The translations under genes were made by a program, and so were the position numbers. From NCBI GenBank assembly GCA_029204225.1, contig CM055105.1, forward strand, positions 50,185,048-50,249,047: a stretch of DNA of 64,000 bases. Reading direction: 5' to 3'. Source of the stretch: Diphasiastrum complanatum (Eukaryota > Streptophyta > Lycopodiopsida > Lycopodiales > Lycopodiaceae). The notes below the pieces were generated by a model. That model was not told where the DNA came from, ran no database searches, and saw only the letters and a list, made by a program, of their open reading frames with translations. Below, piece after piece: positions 43,460 to 54,026 of the stretch; position 1 is the first letter of the stretch, and each line of letters opens with the position of its first letter.

Positions 43460-44365
43460 GTCGCACAGTCTGCATATTTACATGTAAAATAAGACAGACG
43501 AATAAAACGTGATTGTCTGCAGAAATACAAGTAAATTCTCACAGGCAATGAAAAGGCAAAATCTTCACCAACGTTCATCTCAGCAAAAGTTGACGTCACG
43601 GCCCTTTCACGCTCACACCATGCAACTGTGCTAACAGACTTGACAACGACAACAGCTACCCACGATCTCCTAAAGACAGCGAATCCACTTTGTACTTTCT
43701 TCATCTGCACACTTGTAACATTGTGTATATATACTGAATACCATTTGTGTATTTAGATTGATAGATTTGAGAGATCAAGAGAACAAGTGTGTGTAAATAT
43801 AGCATCAGAAGCTAATCAAAGAGATAGACGAAGTAGATGCCTTGCGCATTGATTCTTTATTTGTTAGTAATAGGTTCATTCCTCTTACAAATTGAATTAG
43901 CTTTGTAGAGCACGCGGTTTCATCCGCTAATGTCTTGTGCCCTACTGCATTATTGACATGTATATTTGTTATACTTAATCTGATAATAGCTCTTTGTTCT
44001 ATGTTTATATTTGTGTCAACATTGCTATGCTTATTCTTCATTTTGTCTGACTTTTCTTGTTGCTCAATCTAATACTCTGTGTTAGCGAGTTATTATTAGT
44101 CTAGTTGTTGACAACTAATATTAAGTCTTGCCTTTCACGAATCATTCGCGATTGATTATCAGTCGAGCTCAGTCTAGCTCGTCGCGAATCATTCACGACA
44201 TATAATTTGTCTAGCTGTTCGTGACAAATTATCCTTCTGGTGTTTTGTTACTGTTTGGCTATGTAATCAGAACGATCGTCATTTCTATCACTAACGTTCT
44301 GTTTGTTTCTGATAGGCGTAATCATGCCTAGGGAAGAAGTAATATAGCTCATTCCATTGCACACA
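43460..44365 (+). repeat. Copia-type LTR remnant (R-U5 like part)
   Basis: It contains a TATA-like GTATATATACTG (about 43720), a GTAGAGCACGCGGTTTCATC block like GTACGCGGCTTCGATCCGC of the element C LTR, and near its end TTTGGCTATGTAATCAG and GATAGGCGTAATCATGC, matching 46848-46950. It is an older relative of the element C LTR. Boundaries are approximate. Confidence 0.6.
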
Positions 44366-44702
44366 AACACATTTAATCGGTTATAATCTTCATCCATTGT
44401 TTAATCCAGTTCTGTGGATTTTCTCGTGTCTTTACACAGTCTGCAGAATAACACGGAGTTTACGACAATGTGGCTTTTTTTTGCCTGTCAGGAATCCCAT
44501 TGAAAATTACAATGTCATCTTTTTTTCACATTTTTCGCCTGACAAAAATCTCGTGTAAAAACACAGTGTCGCATTTTTCACATTTTTTCAAAGAGCCTCA
44601 AATGTTAAAAAAATGATTCTGGCAAAGTGTGAGACAACCCCAGCAATCAATGACAAGAACCAGATCGATGCCAGCGGATCACCAACCAACTGGCGATCAC
44701 AC
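44366..44702 (+). repeat. Copia C 5' LTR fragment (U3-like), joined to reverse transcriptase
   Basis: CGGTTATAATCTTCATCCAT, CTCGTGTCTTTACACAGTCT and GGATCACCAACCAACTGG match the intact LTR at 45955-46415 but with an internal deletion. At about 44702 the sequence switches directly to RT coding, so the rest of the LTR, gag, protease and integrase are deleted. Confidence 0.7.
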
Positions 44703-45917
44703 ATTTACATGGTGCAACCCAACAGTTATATTATCAAGGGTAAACAAAATCATGTGTGTAAACTCCACAAGGCACTTAATGGCTTGAAGCAATCTACTCG
44801 AGCATGGTTTCAAAGGATCAATACTTTTCTTATTGATCACGACTATACATCTAGCTCTTCAGATTCAAACATTTATTTCAAAGTAGTGCAGCAGTATTTT
44901 ATCATTATCACTATGTACGTGGATGATACATTGCTTTTCAACAACAGTGTTGATCTGATAAAAGAGGCCAAGACAATGTTATCTTCCAAATTCGACATGA
45001 CCAATCTGGGCGAAGCTCATTTCTGCCTTGGTATACAAATCCATAGAGACAGAAAACAGAAGTTGATCTACATTACACAACAGAGATACATCTACAATAT
45101 TTTAGTCAGATATAATCTGATCAATTGCAAGTTAGCTCTCTCCCCAATGGAACCAGGACTCAAATTGTCAAAGGACCAGTGTCCCCAAACGATTCATGAG
45201 AAACAGAAGATTCGTGAGTATCCTTACCATTCTATTATAGAATCTCTTATGTACGCCATGATCTGTACCAGGCCAGACATAGCTTTTGCAGTCAGCTCTC
45301 TCAGTCAGTATATGACTAAACTTGGTATAGCACAATGGAAGGCTCTTATCAAAGTCATGAGATATCTTTGAACTATAATGGACTTTTGCATTTGTTATGG
45401 AGCAGTCGGCAACAACAAACTCAATTTCCTCAGTGGTTACATAGATGCGAGTTGGTAGGAGATGTAGACACTCGTAAATCTACTTCGGGATTTACATTCC
45501 TCCTCAACAATGGTCCAATTTCCTAGAACAGTCGCAAGCAATCTTCAATAGCTCTATCTTCCACTGAATCAGAGTATATCGCAGCCTCTCAAGCTACAAA
45601 GGAAGCAATTTGGTTGAGGAACTTACTCTCAAATATTAGTCTGAATCAATATGCTCTGACGATATTATTTTGTGATATCAAAGTGCCATCGCTTTATTAG
45701 CCAACCCTAGATTTCATTCTAGGAGTAAGCACATTGAACTTAAGTACCATTTCGTCAGAAGCAAAGTTCTCAACAAAGAGGTCATATTGCAGTACTATAG
45801 AACGCAAGATATGGCAGCTGATATTTTTACCAAAGCATTAAGTTTGGAATTACACAGAAGATTCTATGTAGAACTAAGTTTGAAGGTCAAGGCAATCAAG
45901 GATTCAGATTAAGGGGG
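44703..45917 (+). pseudogene. Copia C reverse transcriptase and RNase H (decayed)
   Basis: RT: CKLHKALNGLKQSTRAW, MYVDDTLLFNN (about 44915-44945), FCLGIQIHRDRK and SLMYAMICTRPDIAFAV, open to a stop at about 45371. RNase H follows in broken frames: LHASW-like YIDASW, VDTRKSTSGFTFLLNN, LSSTESEYIAASQATK and [12 protein letters not shown]-like sequence. It ends at the polypurine tract AAGGGGGAG (45911-45919). It closely matches copia A pol at 27112-27657, so A and C belong to one family. Confidence 0.85.
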
Positions 45918-45919
45918 AG

Positions 45920-47073
45920 TGTTGGATTATTCTCCTTCTTACTGATCCAATAATCGGTTATAATCTTCATCCATTGTTTAATCCAGTTTTCTCGTCTCTT
46001 TACACAGTCTACAGAATTACACGGAGTTTACGACAGTGTCGCATTTTTTTCGCTTGTCAGGAATCCCATTGAAAAATGTAGTGTTGTCTTTTTTTCGTAT
46101 TTTTCGCCTGACATAAATCTTGTGTAAAAACACAGTGTCGCATTTTTTTCTTTTTTCCAAAGAGCCTCAAATGTTAAGAAAATGACTCTGGCAAAGTGTG
46201 GGACAACCCTAAATGAGATTTAAGGGCACCTTCTCCTTTTTCATCTTTTTCACGAAAAACCCGACAGTGTTGTCTGTGGCTGTTTTAGTTCAATTTTGCA
46301 GAGCTACAATTTTGGTTCATTTATGTAGACAGAACGTTTACAGCCAATTTCACCGCTTATCAACAATCAATGACAAGGACCGGATGGATGCAAGAGGATC
46401 ACCAGCCAACTGGCATTGCAATTGACGACCTAATTTCTTAGTATAAATAGATGTTCATATTCATACAGTTCATGATCATCTAAAATTCATCGAAAATCAA
46501 AATTATCAGAAGCATTTGAATAGTTAGCTCTCTCTCTCTCTCTCTCAAGCCTGCGAGCTTGAACACTCCTGAGGATTCTAGCTCACTTCTTAGAGTTGTT
46601 TTAGAGATTGCTATTGCGCTACTGCTTATCAGCATTGCGTATTAATTCAGACTTTCATTTTAGTTGCTCAGAGATAGCATAGAGTACGCGGCTTCGATCC
46701 GCAATTTATTGTACTCATTTACTTCTGTTTTGTTTTGAATCAATACTATTCTTTACTGCGTTCAACTTTGTCTCAAAATGTATGCGTTTTCTGGAATTCT
46801 TTGCGACTAATTATTTGTTTGATAATTTTTTATGCTTAATTGTTTGGCTACGTAATCACTGTAGTACTGGCGATTTCAAAGTTAGTTACTATAAGTTCAA
46901 ACATAATTTCTATCACTATTGTTTTGTTTAAAATTGATAGGCGTAGTCATGCATTGGAAAGATGAAGATAGTTTATTTCGCCATGCACAAAAAGTTTTCT
47001 TTCTACACACACGAATTATTTTCATTCGTTTCTTTTTTAGCTAGACCTATCTTCTACACACCATTTTCCGACA
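45920..47073 (+). repeat. Copia C 3' LTR (1154 bp)
   Basis: TGTTGGATTATTCTCC ... CCATTTTCCGACA, directly after the polypurine tract. It has a TATA box TATAAATAG near 46441 followed by a CT repeat (46532-46548). It is the fullest copy of this LTR family in the window. Directly after it begins a TR-GAG-family LTR that lacks its own start. Confidence 0.88.
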
Positions 47074-47805
47074 GGACGGCTCCCAGGACTCATATCCGAG
47101 AGGTAGACTGATTCTGCCAGGCTTGCCAAGTGTAATCAGCAAAATAAAAACTAAGTATAAAAAAGTGTGCTTTATCAAAAAGCACTATATTCGAGGACAG
47201 AGGGGGCGCGTCAAAGCGCACCAGAACTATAGGAGGGAGTTCGGTAGACAGAAACTTGGGCAGCCATCGCCAAGAATCTAGTAGCCAGGTCTCAACTCCA
47301 TCTACCAGCACGAGCCAGGCACAATGCCTAGCACGTATCGGTGGCCCCGAAACTAGTCAGTCTATGTATGAATGTAATATCTTCCAAATTTAATAAAGTT
47401 GATGCTTGGGGATGATTACCATTTTTATTTCACCTCCGGGACTGGTCCAAGTGGAAGGACCCTTACTATAACCTTTTTGCATCACTAGCGCCTAAGGGTC
47501 CACATCACCGATGTGTGGCTCGCCATTGTGCCATTTGGTCAGTTTGGCAACCACTATGAGTTGGGTTTTCATGTGTGACTTGTCTTTGCTTTTGATTACC
47601 TTTTGGGGACGAATTCTTAGTTGGATTTAGGGTTGGTTGAGATTCCAATTTTCCTAAGTCTGAATGGTTAGGCTTGTTATGTTTTCGAAGTTGGCTTTTA
47701 AGTAACTTCATGACGGATGAATGTTGGACTTAAGTGTGTCTTGGAGAAATCGCTCTCAAGTCCTAGTGCCCTTGAGGTGCCAGCTCAGCATGTGGTATCA
47801 GAGCC
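47074..47805 (+). mobile_element. TR-GAG family LTR, 5'-truncated, with primer-binding site
   Basis: GGACGGCTCCCAGGACTCAT onward matches the LTRs at 30487 and 33416 from about their position 200. It ends GCCAGCTCAGCA (47790), followed after two bases by TGGTATCAGAGCC (47793-47805), an initiator tRNA-Met primer site. This copy therefore shows the normal LTR end and primer site missing from the left LTR at 30487. Confidence 0.8.
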
Positions 47806-48309
47806 GACTAGTTGATTAGCTACGCGAGTCTCACAAGGATGGCCGCTTTTTGGGACTCGTCACGACAACCGTTGTGCAAGGTGTTGCCCACAGTGTAAGC
47901 ACGGGTGCGTCCACGATCGAGGTGATTGGCAAAACGGGGGATTTGATGTGACGAGGTGCTACCCTTGAGGTGTAGGCATAGTCAGTTCTCACGGTTCGGG
48001 CCTGGAGCTGTCTACACTTAGGACAGATGAGGCAAAGTGATCCCTCAGTAGGTGAAAGCATAGTCTGTGCCTTGTGGTGTGCGGGGTGACATATTCGAAC
48101 TGTACGAGTTAACCATTGATACATAGATGTTGCTCGAATTTGGGTATAAAGCATGAGTGGTTAGCTGCCAGTGCAAGATAGATGTTGATCGTTTAGCTAT
48201 AAGGGATATCGACCAGTTTTGGTGGGGCATTACTGAGGCAAATGTGCTGCTTAATGGTGAAAGCATGGATGGTTGGATGGATGCTTCTCGTGGGCTAATT
48301 TTGTCATAA
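47806..48309. other. Leader-like sequence after the truncated LTR
   Basis: Probably internal sequence of the TR-GAG-family copy. No gag or other coding region is found before the next LTR. Confidence 0.4.
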
Positions 48310-48958
48310 ATTTGTGTGAATGCAGCTAGGCAAAGGTCCCACGTGATTTACACAGAGAGACCATACCTATTGGATTATACTTGACATATAGATCAAAAAT
48401 AGAATACATAGAGTGTAACAGAGTGAAGAAGTCTGATGCTAGTAAGCAATCAAGACGATATACAGAATACATGTCCGCCTGCGCGTGAAGACAATTATGT
48501 CTAGGATCAGAAGATCCAACTGTCCGCTAGTGAAGCGAGACTACTACTTGTGAGAGAACCGTGTTTCTTTCACACCAACGCACTACGTGGATTCGCATGC
48601 AGTGCTTGAAGAAATTCAGAAAAAATTAATATATATTATTTTCTTGTTGTGTTTGATCTTGGATGTTGAATGCTTATGTTGATATTTCATATGTCTGAGT
48701 TTTCTTGTTCACTTGAATTCCGCAATTTGGTTGAAACTAAGTCGAATGCTGCATTAATTTTATGAATGTAGATCAGTACTGATTGACTACACTCTGGAGG
48801 ATTGTAGGAGCGATTCAGTTGGCAGTGTCCAGTGGTCGCATCTGAACCGCATCCGAGCTGAAGAGAGTCGTGATTGATTCACCTTCGTGAGAGTTTCGCG
48901 AATCCGACGAATTTCTCATCAATCAATCACCTTTTCTTCTCATCAGTGGTATCAGAGC
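48310..48958 (+). mobile_element. Copia D 5' LTR and primer-binding site
   Basis: The LTR-like sequence ends CTTCTCATCA, followed after one base by TGGTATCAGAGC (48947-48958). The block GTCCGCCTGCGCGTGAAGAC ... GTCCGCTAGTGAAGCGAGAC is shared, in inverted orientation, with 49365-49450. The 5' limit is uncertain. A second primer-site-like TGGTATCGG lies at 48983-48991 through a short duplication. Confidence 0.65.
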
Positions 48959-49097
48959 ACATCACGATCCTCTTCTCATCAGTGGTATCGGAGTGGGTTA
49001 TCCTGTCATATTCTGACATAGCCAAGAAGCTAGCAGATCCAGGAGGCCAAGCATTCAAATAGACAACCATCAACAAAGAAACAGACTTCAAGAAACA

Positions 49098-49350
49098 ATG
49101 GCTTCGATCAACAGCATGCAGAGCAATATCTGCACTATACTTTATTCTTCAGGATCTAACTTTCTAGCCTGGAAAGTTAAGACATCTCTAATACTCAAGG
49201 GCGAAGGACTCTTCAAAGCAAGTGGATGAGACACACAAGTGATAGTAGACAGTAATTTATTCAAGATCAGACAAAATTGAGAGTGATATGTGCGTAATAG
49301 CTACAGTATCATCTATTGATCCTCTTGATTTCGAGCACATTGGCATGAGA
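49098..49350 (+). pseudogene. Copia D gag N-terminal fragment
   Basis: ATG at 49098: MASINSMQSNICTILYSSGS then NFLAWKVKTSLILKGEGLFK, a copia gag start. It breaks at a TGA (about 49227) and continues in another frame (VICVIATVSSIDPLDFEH) to about 49350, where inverted LTR sequence begins. Confidence 0.7.
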
Positions 49351-49759
49351 GAAAATAATGTTTTCTCACGAGTAGCGTCTCGCTTACTAGCGGACTTTTT
49401 GGATCTCTGTGGATCTTGCTTACAAAATTGTCTCGCTCACAGGCGGACTTCTATTCTGTATTATGTATATTTTCTATCTGCTACTGTATGCATCTTATAC
49501 ATCTAGTAATTGCATACATTTAGAGTACACATCAGATCAGATAGACTAAACAATCTATAACTAATCATGGATTACAAGAGATGTGGGTTAGGCACGTCGT
49601 AACGCTCTTCCGCTGACGTCATCATGTCAGATCAGGGTTTTTGTACTTCATGGTACTTGCATGATCTTCCTAATCCTTTGGAGCATGAAGGTCAAAAAGT
49701 GTTGCGAAGATTTTTGTATCACTTCGAGTCATTTGACTTTCGCGTCGTCTGACTTTCTC
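49351..49759 (-). repeat. Copia E 3' LTR (minus strand)
   Basis: Reverse-complemented, it shows GAAGTCCGCCTGTGAGCGAG and GTCCGCTAGTAAGCGAGACG, matching the copia D LTR at 48470-48545. It follows, in minus orientation, the end of an RNase H region. Limits are approximate. Confidence 0.6.
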
Positions 49760-50755
49760 CTACTGTATCACAAAAAAATTTCTTTCACGAACTTTTTGCG
49801 TTCGTGTCTTTTCATCAAGATGTTCGCGAACATTTTTGCTATGTGTCTTTTCGTCACGTTCGAGAACATTTTCGCTTCGTGTCTTTTCGTCAAACTGAGG
49901 GCTGAAAGCTAGCAAAGCTTTGGTAATATAAACGTTTTGTTTCTTCAGCTCCCTCTCAAAGCGTGGTAGCTTGATGACTCCAAGACTACTCCTCTGTTTC
50001 TCGTACAGACCTTTGTCTAAGGCCTTTGTGAAAATGTCAGCCACCATCTCCTTTATTCCAATGAAAATAGTCTGCAACATCTTCTTCCCGATCAGATCCC
50101 TTATCAAGTGATACTTGATTGCGATGTGTTTCATTCTTGAATGAAACACATGATCCTTTGTCAGATGTATTGTCCATCTGCAAAATCAGAGACTCATTCC
50201 TTGTTTTGTCCAGTTTGTCAAGGAACTGTTTGAGCCAAATGATTTCATTACCCATCTTTGCTGCTGCAACGTACTCTACTTCGCAAGATGACTGAGCCAC
50301 AATGGTCTGTTTCTTGTTGACCCAGAAAATTGCTTCTCCTGACGCGATGGTGCATCCCCTTGAGACACTTTTGCAACATCACTATAGGAAAGCATCTGGA
50401 ACCCTGCATCATGAGAATAACACAAACCAAAATTCTTCGTTAATTGAAGGTATTGCAACATTCATTTTGTAATCTTCCAATGAGTTGAGCTTGGATTCGT
50501 ACATAATTGGTTCATCTTGAACACCGCATAAGCAATGTCAGGACGTGTGTTATCTACAAGGTACATCAGTGATCTGATCAGCTTTCTGTATGGTGTAAGC
50601 TGCATCAACTCTCTTTCTTCTTCAGTCTTCGAACAGTCTTCATTCGTCAGGACTATTTGAAATCGAGTCGGGCAGTGTTGAAATCTAGGTTGTGCGGCAA
50701 AAAACAACGATGAGCTCCGGTGATCCATTTTGAAGTCGTCCAAGCTGTGAATCGA
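49760..50755 (-). pseudogene. Copia E: end of reverse transcriptase and RNase H
   Basis: Minus reading: YRKLIRSLMYLVDNTRPDIA and NQLCTNPSSTHWKITK (about 50465-50580), SYSDVAKVSQGD (about 50360-50400), AQSSCEVEYVAAAKMGNEII (about 50240-50300), MKHIAIKYHLIRDL and EMVADIFTKALDKG (about 50000-50140). The GLYEKQRSSLGV end is followed by a repeat-derived tail. Several frame changes. The upstream part is missing at about 50755, where element G sequence begins. Confidence 0.8.
49780..49905. repeat. Minisatellite, unit about 40 bases
   Basis: GTGTCTTTTCGTCA recurs three times with GTTCG(C/A)GAACATTTT between (about 49804, 49844 and 49879). It extends the RNase H frame with repeated DEKT-type residues. 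Confidence 0.75.
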
Positions 50756-52088
50756 GATTTCTAGGAGCCTCCCATCATTGCAGCATAAAAATATAATCGG
50801 GCCACTGGCAACTGATCCTTAATACTATCTGACGCCATTGGCTTATTTGGATCGAATGCCAAAGTGGGAAGACATTCATCCCATCGCAAAACAACGGACA
50901 CCAATAGAGTAAGATCGTTTGCGAACAACGACGATTTCCTCACTGTTGGATTGGGAGAGTGGATATACTCCCGCTGGTATGCTTGTAGGGCTCGATGGAA
51001 GTCCACTGATATCTCCCAACTGTAAGGTTGGTGGATTTTTGGCCAATTCGGCGTATGGATGGTAATTTTGTCCATGGCCAATCCCAAATCCTTTCATTTA
51101 TTTATGTGCGACATTGGCACGCAACTGGCGGGGGCTGGCCACATAATTCTTGATGGATTCCGAAGTTTTCTCAAAAACTGTAATTCTCCAAGCCGACTGC
51201 TCCCCCCAAGGCAAGTATCTTATCCAATTCTTTGTCGACCTCAATTTCAGAGGTGTTAAACTTGATGACCCAACCACCACGCGAGAACTCATGAGGATGT
51301 TGCGCTAAAAAGCTCTGGATTTGGTCCTTGACACTGATTGGTCGTCTGAACAATGGTGTGGGCCTGGAAGTTGATGGACCTGCTTGCGTTGCTTGTGGAA
51401 CTGGCTATTCTTCTTCAACGTTGGGGCTCCATCCTGGTCCATGCCCGCATCTAACTCTATATCCATAGTTGTGTCGTCTTGGTGCGGAGGGGAGAACTGC
51501 GACATGACCGAAACTGAAATTTGAGGGGTGGACTGCAAAACTTGAGTGGTAGCCTTTTCATATTCGTTGATGGTTGTTTTGGCCTTTGTCAACTCAGTTG
51601 AAGTTGTACCCTTGAATCTGTCAAAGCAGCCTTGGAATCCTTGAAGGGCCACTTTATAGGTTTCAACCTTTCTAAACAAATACGCAATTTCCGTCGGAGT
51701 TACCAGATAATTAGGTATTTGCGTCTGTAGATACGCATCATGCTCAAGGGTGGTCGCATCCAATTCACCTTGGAGACGTGTGCGATCTTGTTCAGCCATC
51801 AGCAGTTGACCCTGGAGCAATTGCACTTGTTGCTTTGCATCCTGCACAGCCTTGTCCACTTGGTCTTGGGCGGTTGTAAGCGCATTCTGTAGTGAACTGA
51901 CATAGTCTTCTAGGCGATCAGCCAAGTGTTGTGCATTCTTCTTCTCAGCATTAGATTTAGATTCGTGTTGCTTGGCAATCTTCAACTCTTTGTCCAGCTG
52001 AATCACCTTCTAGCTAATGAGTGTATTTTTAGAACTCATATCTAAGATGTGTTGCTCCATTTATTTTTTCTTATCCAGCATAGACTAG
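50756..52088 (-). pseudogene. Element G, downstream coding region with coiled coil (left of copia F)
   Basis: Minus-strand frame 52006-51305 (233 residues) begins IQLDKELKIAKQHESKSNAE and carries heptad-rich, Gln/Leu/Glu-rich sequence such as LADRLEDYVSSLQNALTTAQ and VQLLQGQLLMAEQDRTRLQG, a probable coiled coil of about 110 residues, then a Ser/Thr/acidic stretch. A further frame at about 51350-51230 reads GGWVIKFNTSEIEVDKELDK, and decayed pieces continue to about 50760. It resembles no retroelement enzyme and no family I recognise. Position and strand place it after the pol remnant of element G, from which it is separated by copia F. The 233-codon frame is intact, but its flanks contain stops. 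Confidence 0.5.
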
Positions 52089-52760
52089 TGTTAAAAATTC
52101 ACAATTCTAGCTTGACTAGTTTTGGTCATATGACTTGTAAATAGTTAGATGGTCATGATGTGGCTTGTCACACGTGCCAAATAGCATAGGATTCCATTCA
52201 TAAGGATGTTCTCAAGTAGACATAAGTGTTAGAACCTTTGGAATGAGTCCAAATTATGCTTAGATACAAGGGAGAAAAAATAGGAGCTATTTTTGGTAGT
52301 TTTTGCATTGTTGAGGGATCTCCAAGATTCCAACCCTAACTTGGTAGGGATGAAAGATCCACCAAAATTAGCATTAGGGATAGGTTTAGGGCTACTCAAA
52401 ACCGTGATGGATCATGTATATATAGGTGATGATATCTCACCAAAATCAATCAATCAATTTCATGTTTTTTCTCTCATAATGGTGCAATTGCTCTCTATGT
52501 TCATAATTGTTTGAGTACTTGTGATTACTAATGATTATAGGATTGAATGTAGGTCTGGTGTACAGTACTCAGACTGTGGGAGGCCGTACTTTCACACGTG
52601 TGAAGCCTTCTTCAAGGATTTGGGCCATTTAGTGAGGTTCAAGCATAGATTTTTGATGGATTTTGATGGTTCAACTTGTGCTAATCTTATGAAATCATAA
52701 TCTATTGTTTCCCTCATCATTTCAAGTGTTTTAGGATCCTTATTTGCTGTTATTTTCACA
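52089..52760 (+). repeat. 5' LTR of copia F
   Basis: TGTTAAAAATTCAC ... TTATTTTCACA; 672 bases. The 73-codon frame inside it (52293-52514) recurs identically in the other LTR and is not a gene. Confidence 0.95.
52415..52426 (+). promoter_or_regulatory. TATA box of copia F 5' LTR
   Basis: TGTATATATAGG in the LTR, upstream of the probable transcription start; the same sequence lies at 57876-57887 in the 3' LTR. Confidence 0.6.
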
Positions 52761-52773
52761 TGATATCAGAGCC
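52761..52773 (+). promoter_or_regulatory. Primer-binding site of copia F
   Basis: TGATATCAGAGCC immediately after the 5' LTR; one mismatch to the initiator tRNA-Met complement. Confidence 0.85.
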
Positions 52774-53571
52774 TAAAGGCTGAAATGAGCTAAATCCTTG
52801 GTTTTCATTCAATTTGATCACAATTTTTGATCTAAATCTTGTGTAGATTGGATCTTAGCATCTAGTATTGATTCTAGAACTCAAAGTGAGTCAAATACAT
52901 TGGAGATTGGTGTTGTGTGACTTCATTTGCAGGTGTTTAGGTGTCTAAAACCAGAGGCAAAGTTGAATTCAATTCACATTACCAAGATAGCAAGTTTTGC
53001 TTGCTCCAAGCATTGATTTCTAAGCGAGTTTTGGAGGTGATTTCATAGAGAAGGCTTTCTAGCATTCAAGGAGAGGGAAGATCAGAGTTTTGGGGACTCT
53101 TCAAGGCTGTTCTAAGGTGTAGTAGGCACCTCATAAAGTGATTTAGGTTCAGTCCAACCATTGCTTGACTTATGCACCAAATTAGATCAATTTTTCATCA
53201 ATTTTGATCATTTTTTGCTTGTGATTGGATAGTAGATTGTGTTGCATCCTCATTAAGTTCCATTTATATCTTTTACAAGTGATTTTGGAAGTATATTAGG
53301 TTGCTGAAATTCACTCTTGATCAGATCATTTGGAAGCTTTAATGTTCTTTATAGAAAGAGGGGCAATTCTACTAGTATTGTCTACTTCAATCAAGCAAGT
53401 GCATTGTTTCTAGTATTCTATGATTTGATTTTGTTAGAGATCATTCTTAGATCTTTATAGGAAGTCTATTACTGATCTTTTCAGGTCCCTAAGAAGTGGG
53501 ATAAGGTAGACCTTCAATCAAATCAATAGAAGTAACCTTCATTTGTGTCAAGTCCTTGATTAGGAGACTAT
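52774..53571 (+). other. Untranslated leader of copia F
   Basis: About 800 bases between primer site and gag ATG, without a long frame. This is normal for copia elements of this size class. Confidence 0.7.
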
Positions 53572-54026
53572 ATGGCATCTATAAATGCATATCTTTTGGA
53601 TACTAATGAAAGGCTCAACAAAACTAACTATTCCATATGGAAAGTTAGAATGGAATCTATCATGATCATGCAAGATCTGATGGAAATTGTAAATGGTAAG
53701 GAGGGTGAACCTATTCATCCTCAAGAAAAAGCCAAATACATCAAGAGGTGCAATGTTGCACTACATTGCATAAAAATGAATGTTGCAAATGAACTCTTAA
53801 GAGAGGTAGGAGATTGCACTTCAGCTCAAGATGCTTGGGAGACTTTGCAAAAGGTCTATGAATCCAAGAACCAAACTAGAATGTTAGCTTTGAAGAATCA
53901 AATCTATAGAAGCTATCAAAAGAAAGGAGAGAGTGCACATACTTTTGTCCTAAGAGTAAAGGAATTGAACAAAGAGCTAGCCTTTATAGGTGACCTATCA
54001 AGGATGAAGAGCTTGTTCAACTCATA
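53572..54026 (+). pseudogene. Copia F gag, 5' part, ending at a frameshift
   Basis: ATG at 53572 (MASINAYLLDTNERLNKTNY), then YSIWKVRMESIMIMQDLMEI and TSAQDAWETLQKVYESKNQT, the conserved copia gag (UBN2-type) blocks. At about 53994 one base is missing relative to the continuing frame, so this frame ends at a TGA (54028-54030) while gag proceeds in the next frame (VQLILNGLSFEFDNLVQVYA). Without the shift, gag and pol would form one long polyprotein. Confidence 0.9.

Noticed and set aside
52293-52514. 73-codon frame, repeated identically at 57754-57975
   Set aside because: Both copies lie in the LTRs of copia F and the repetition only reflects LTR identity.
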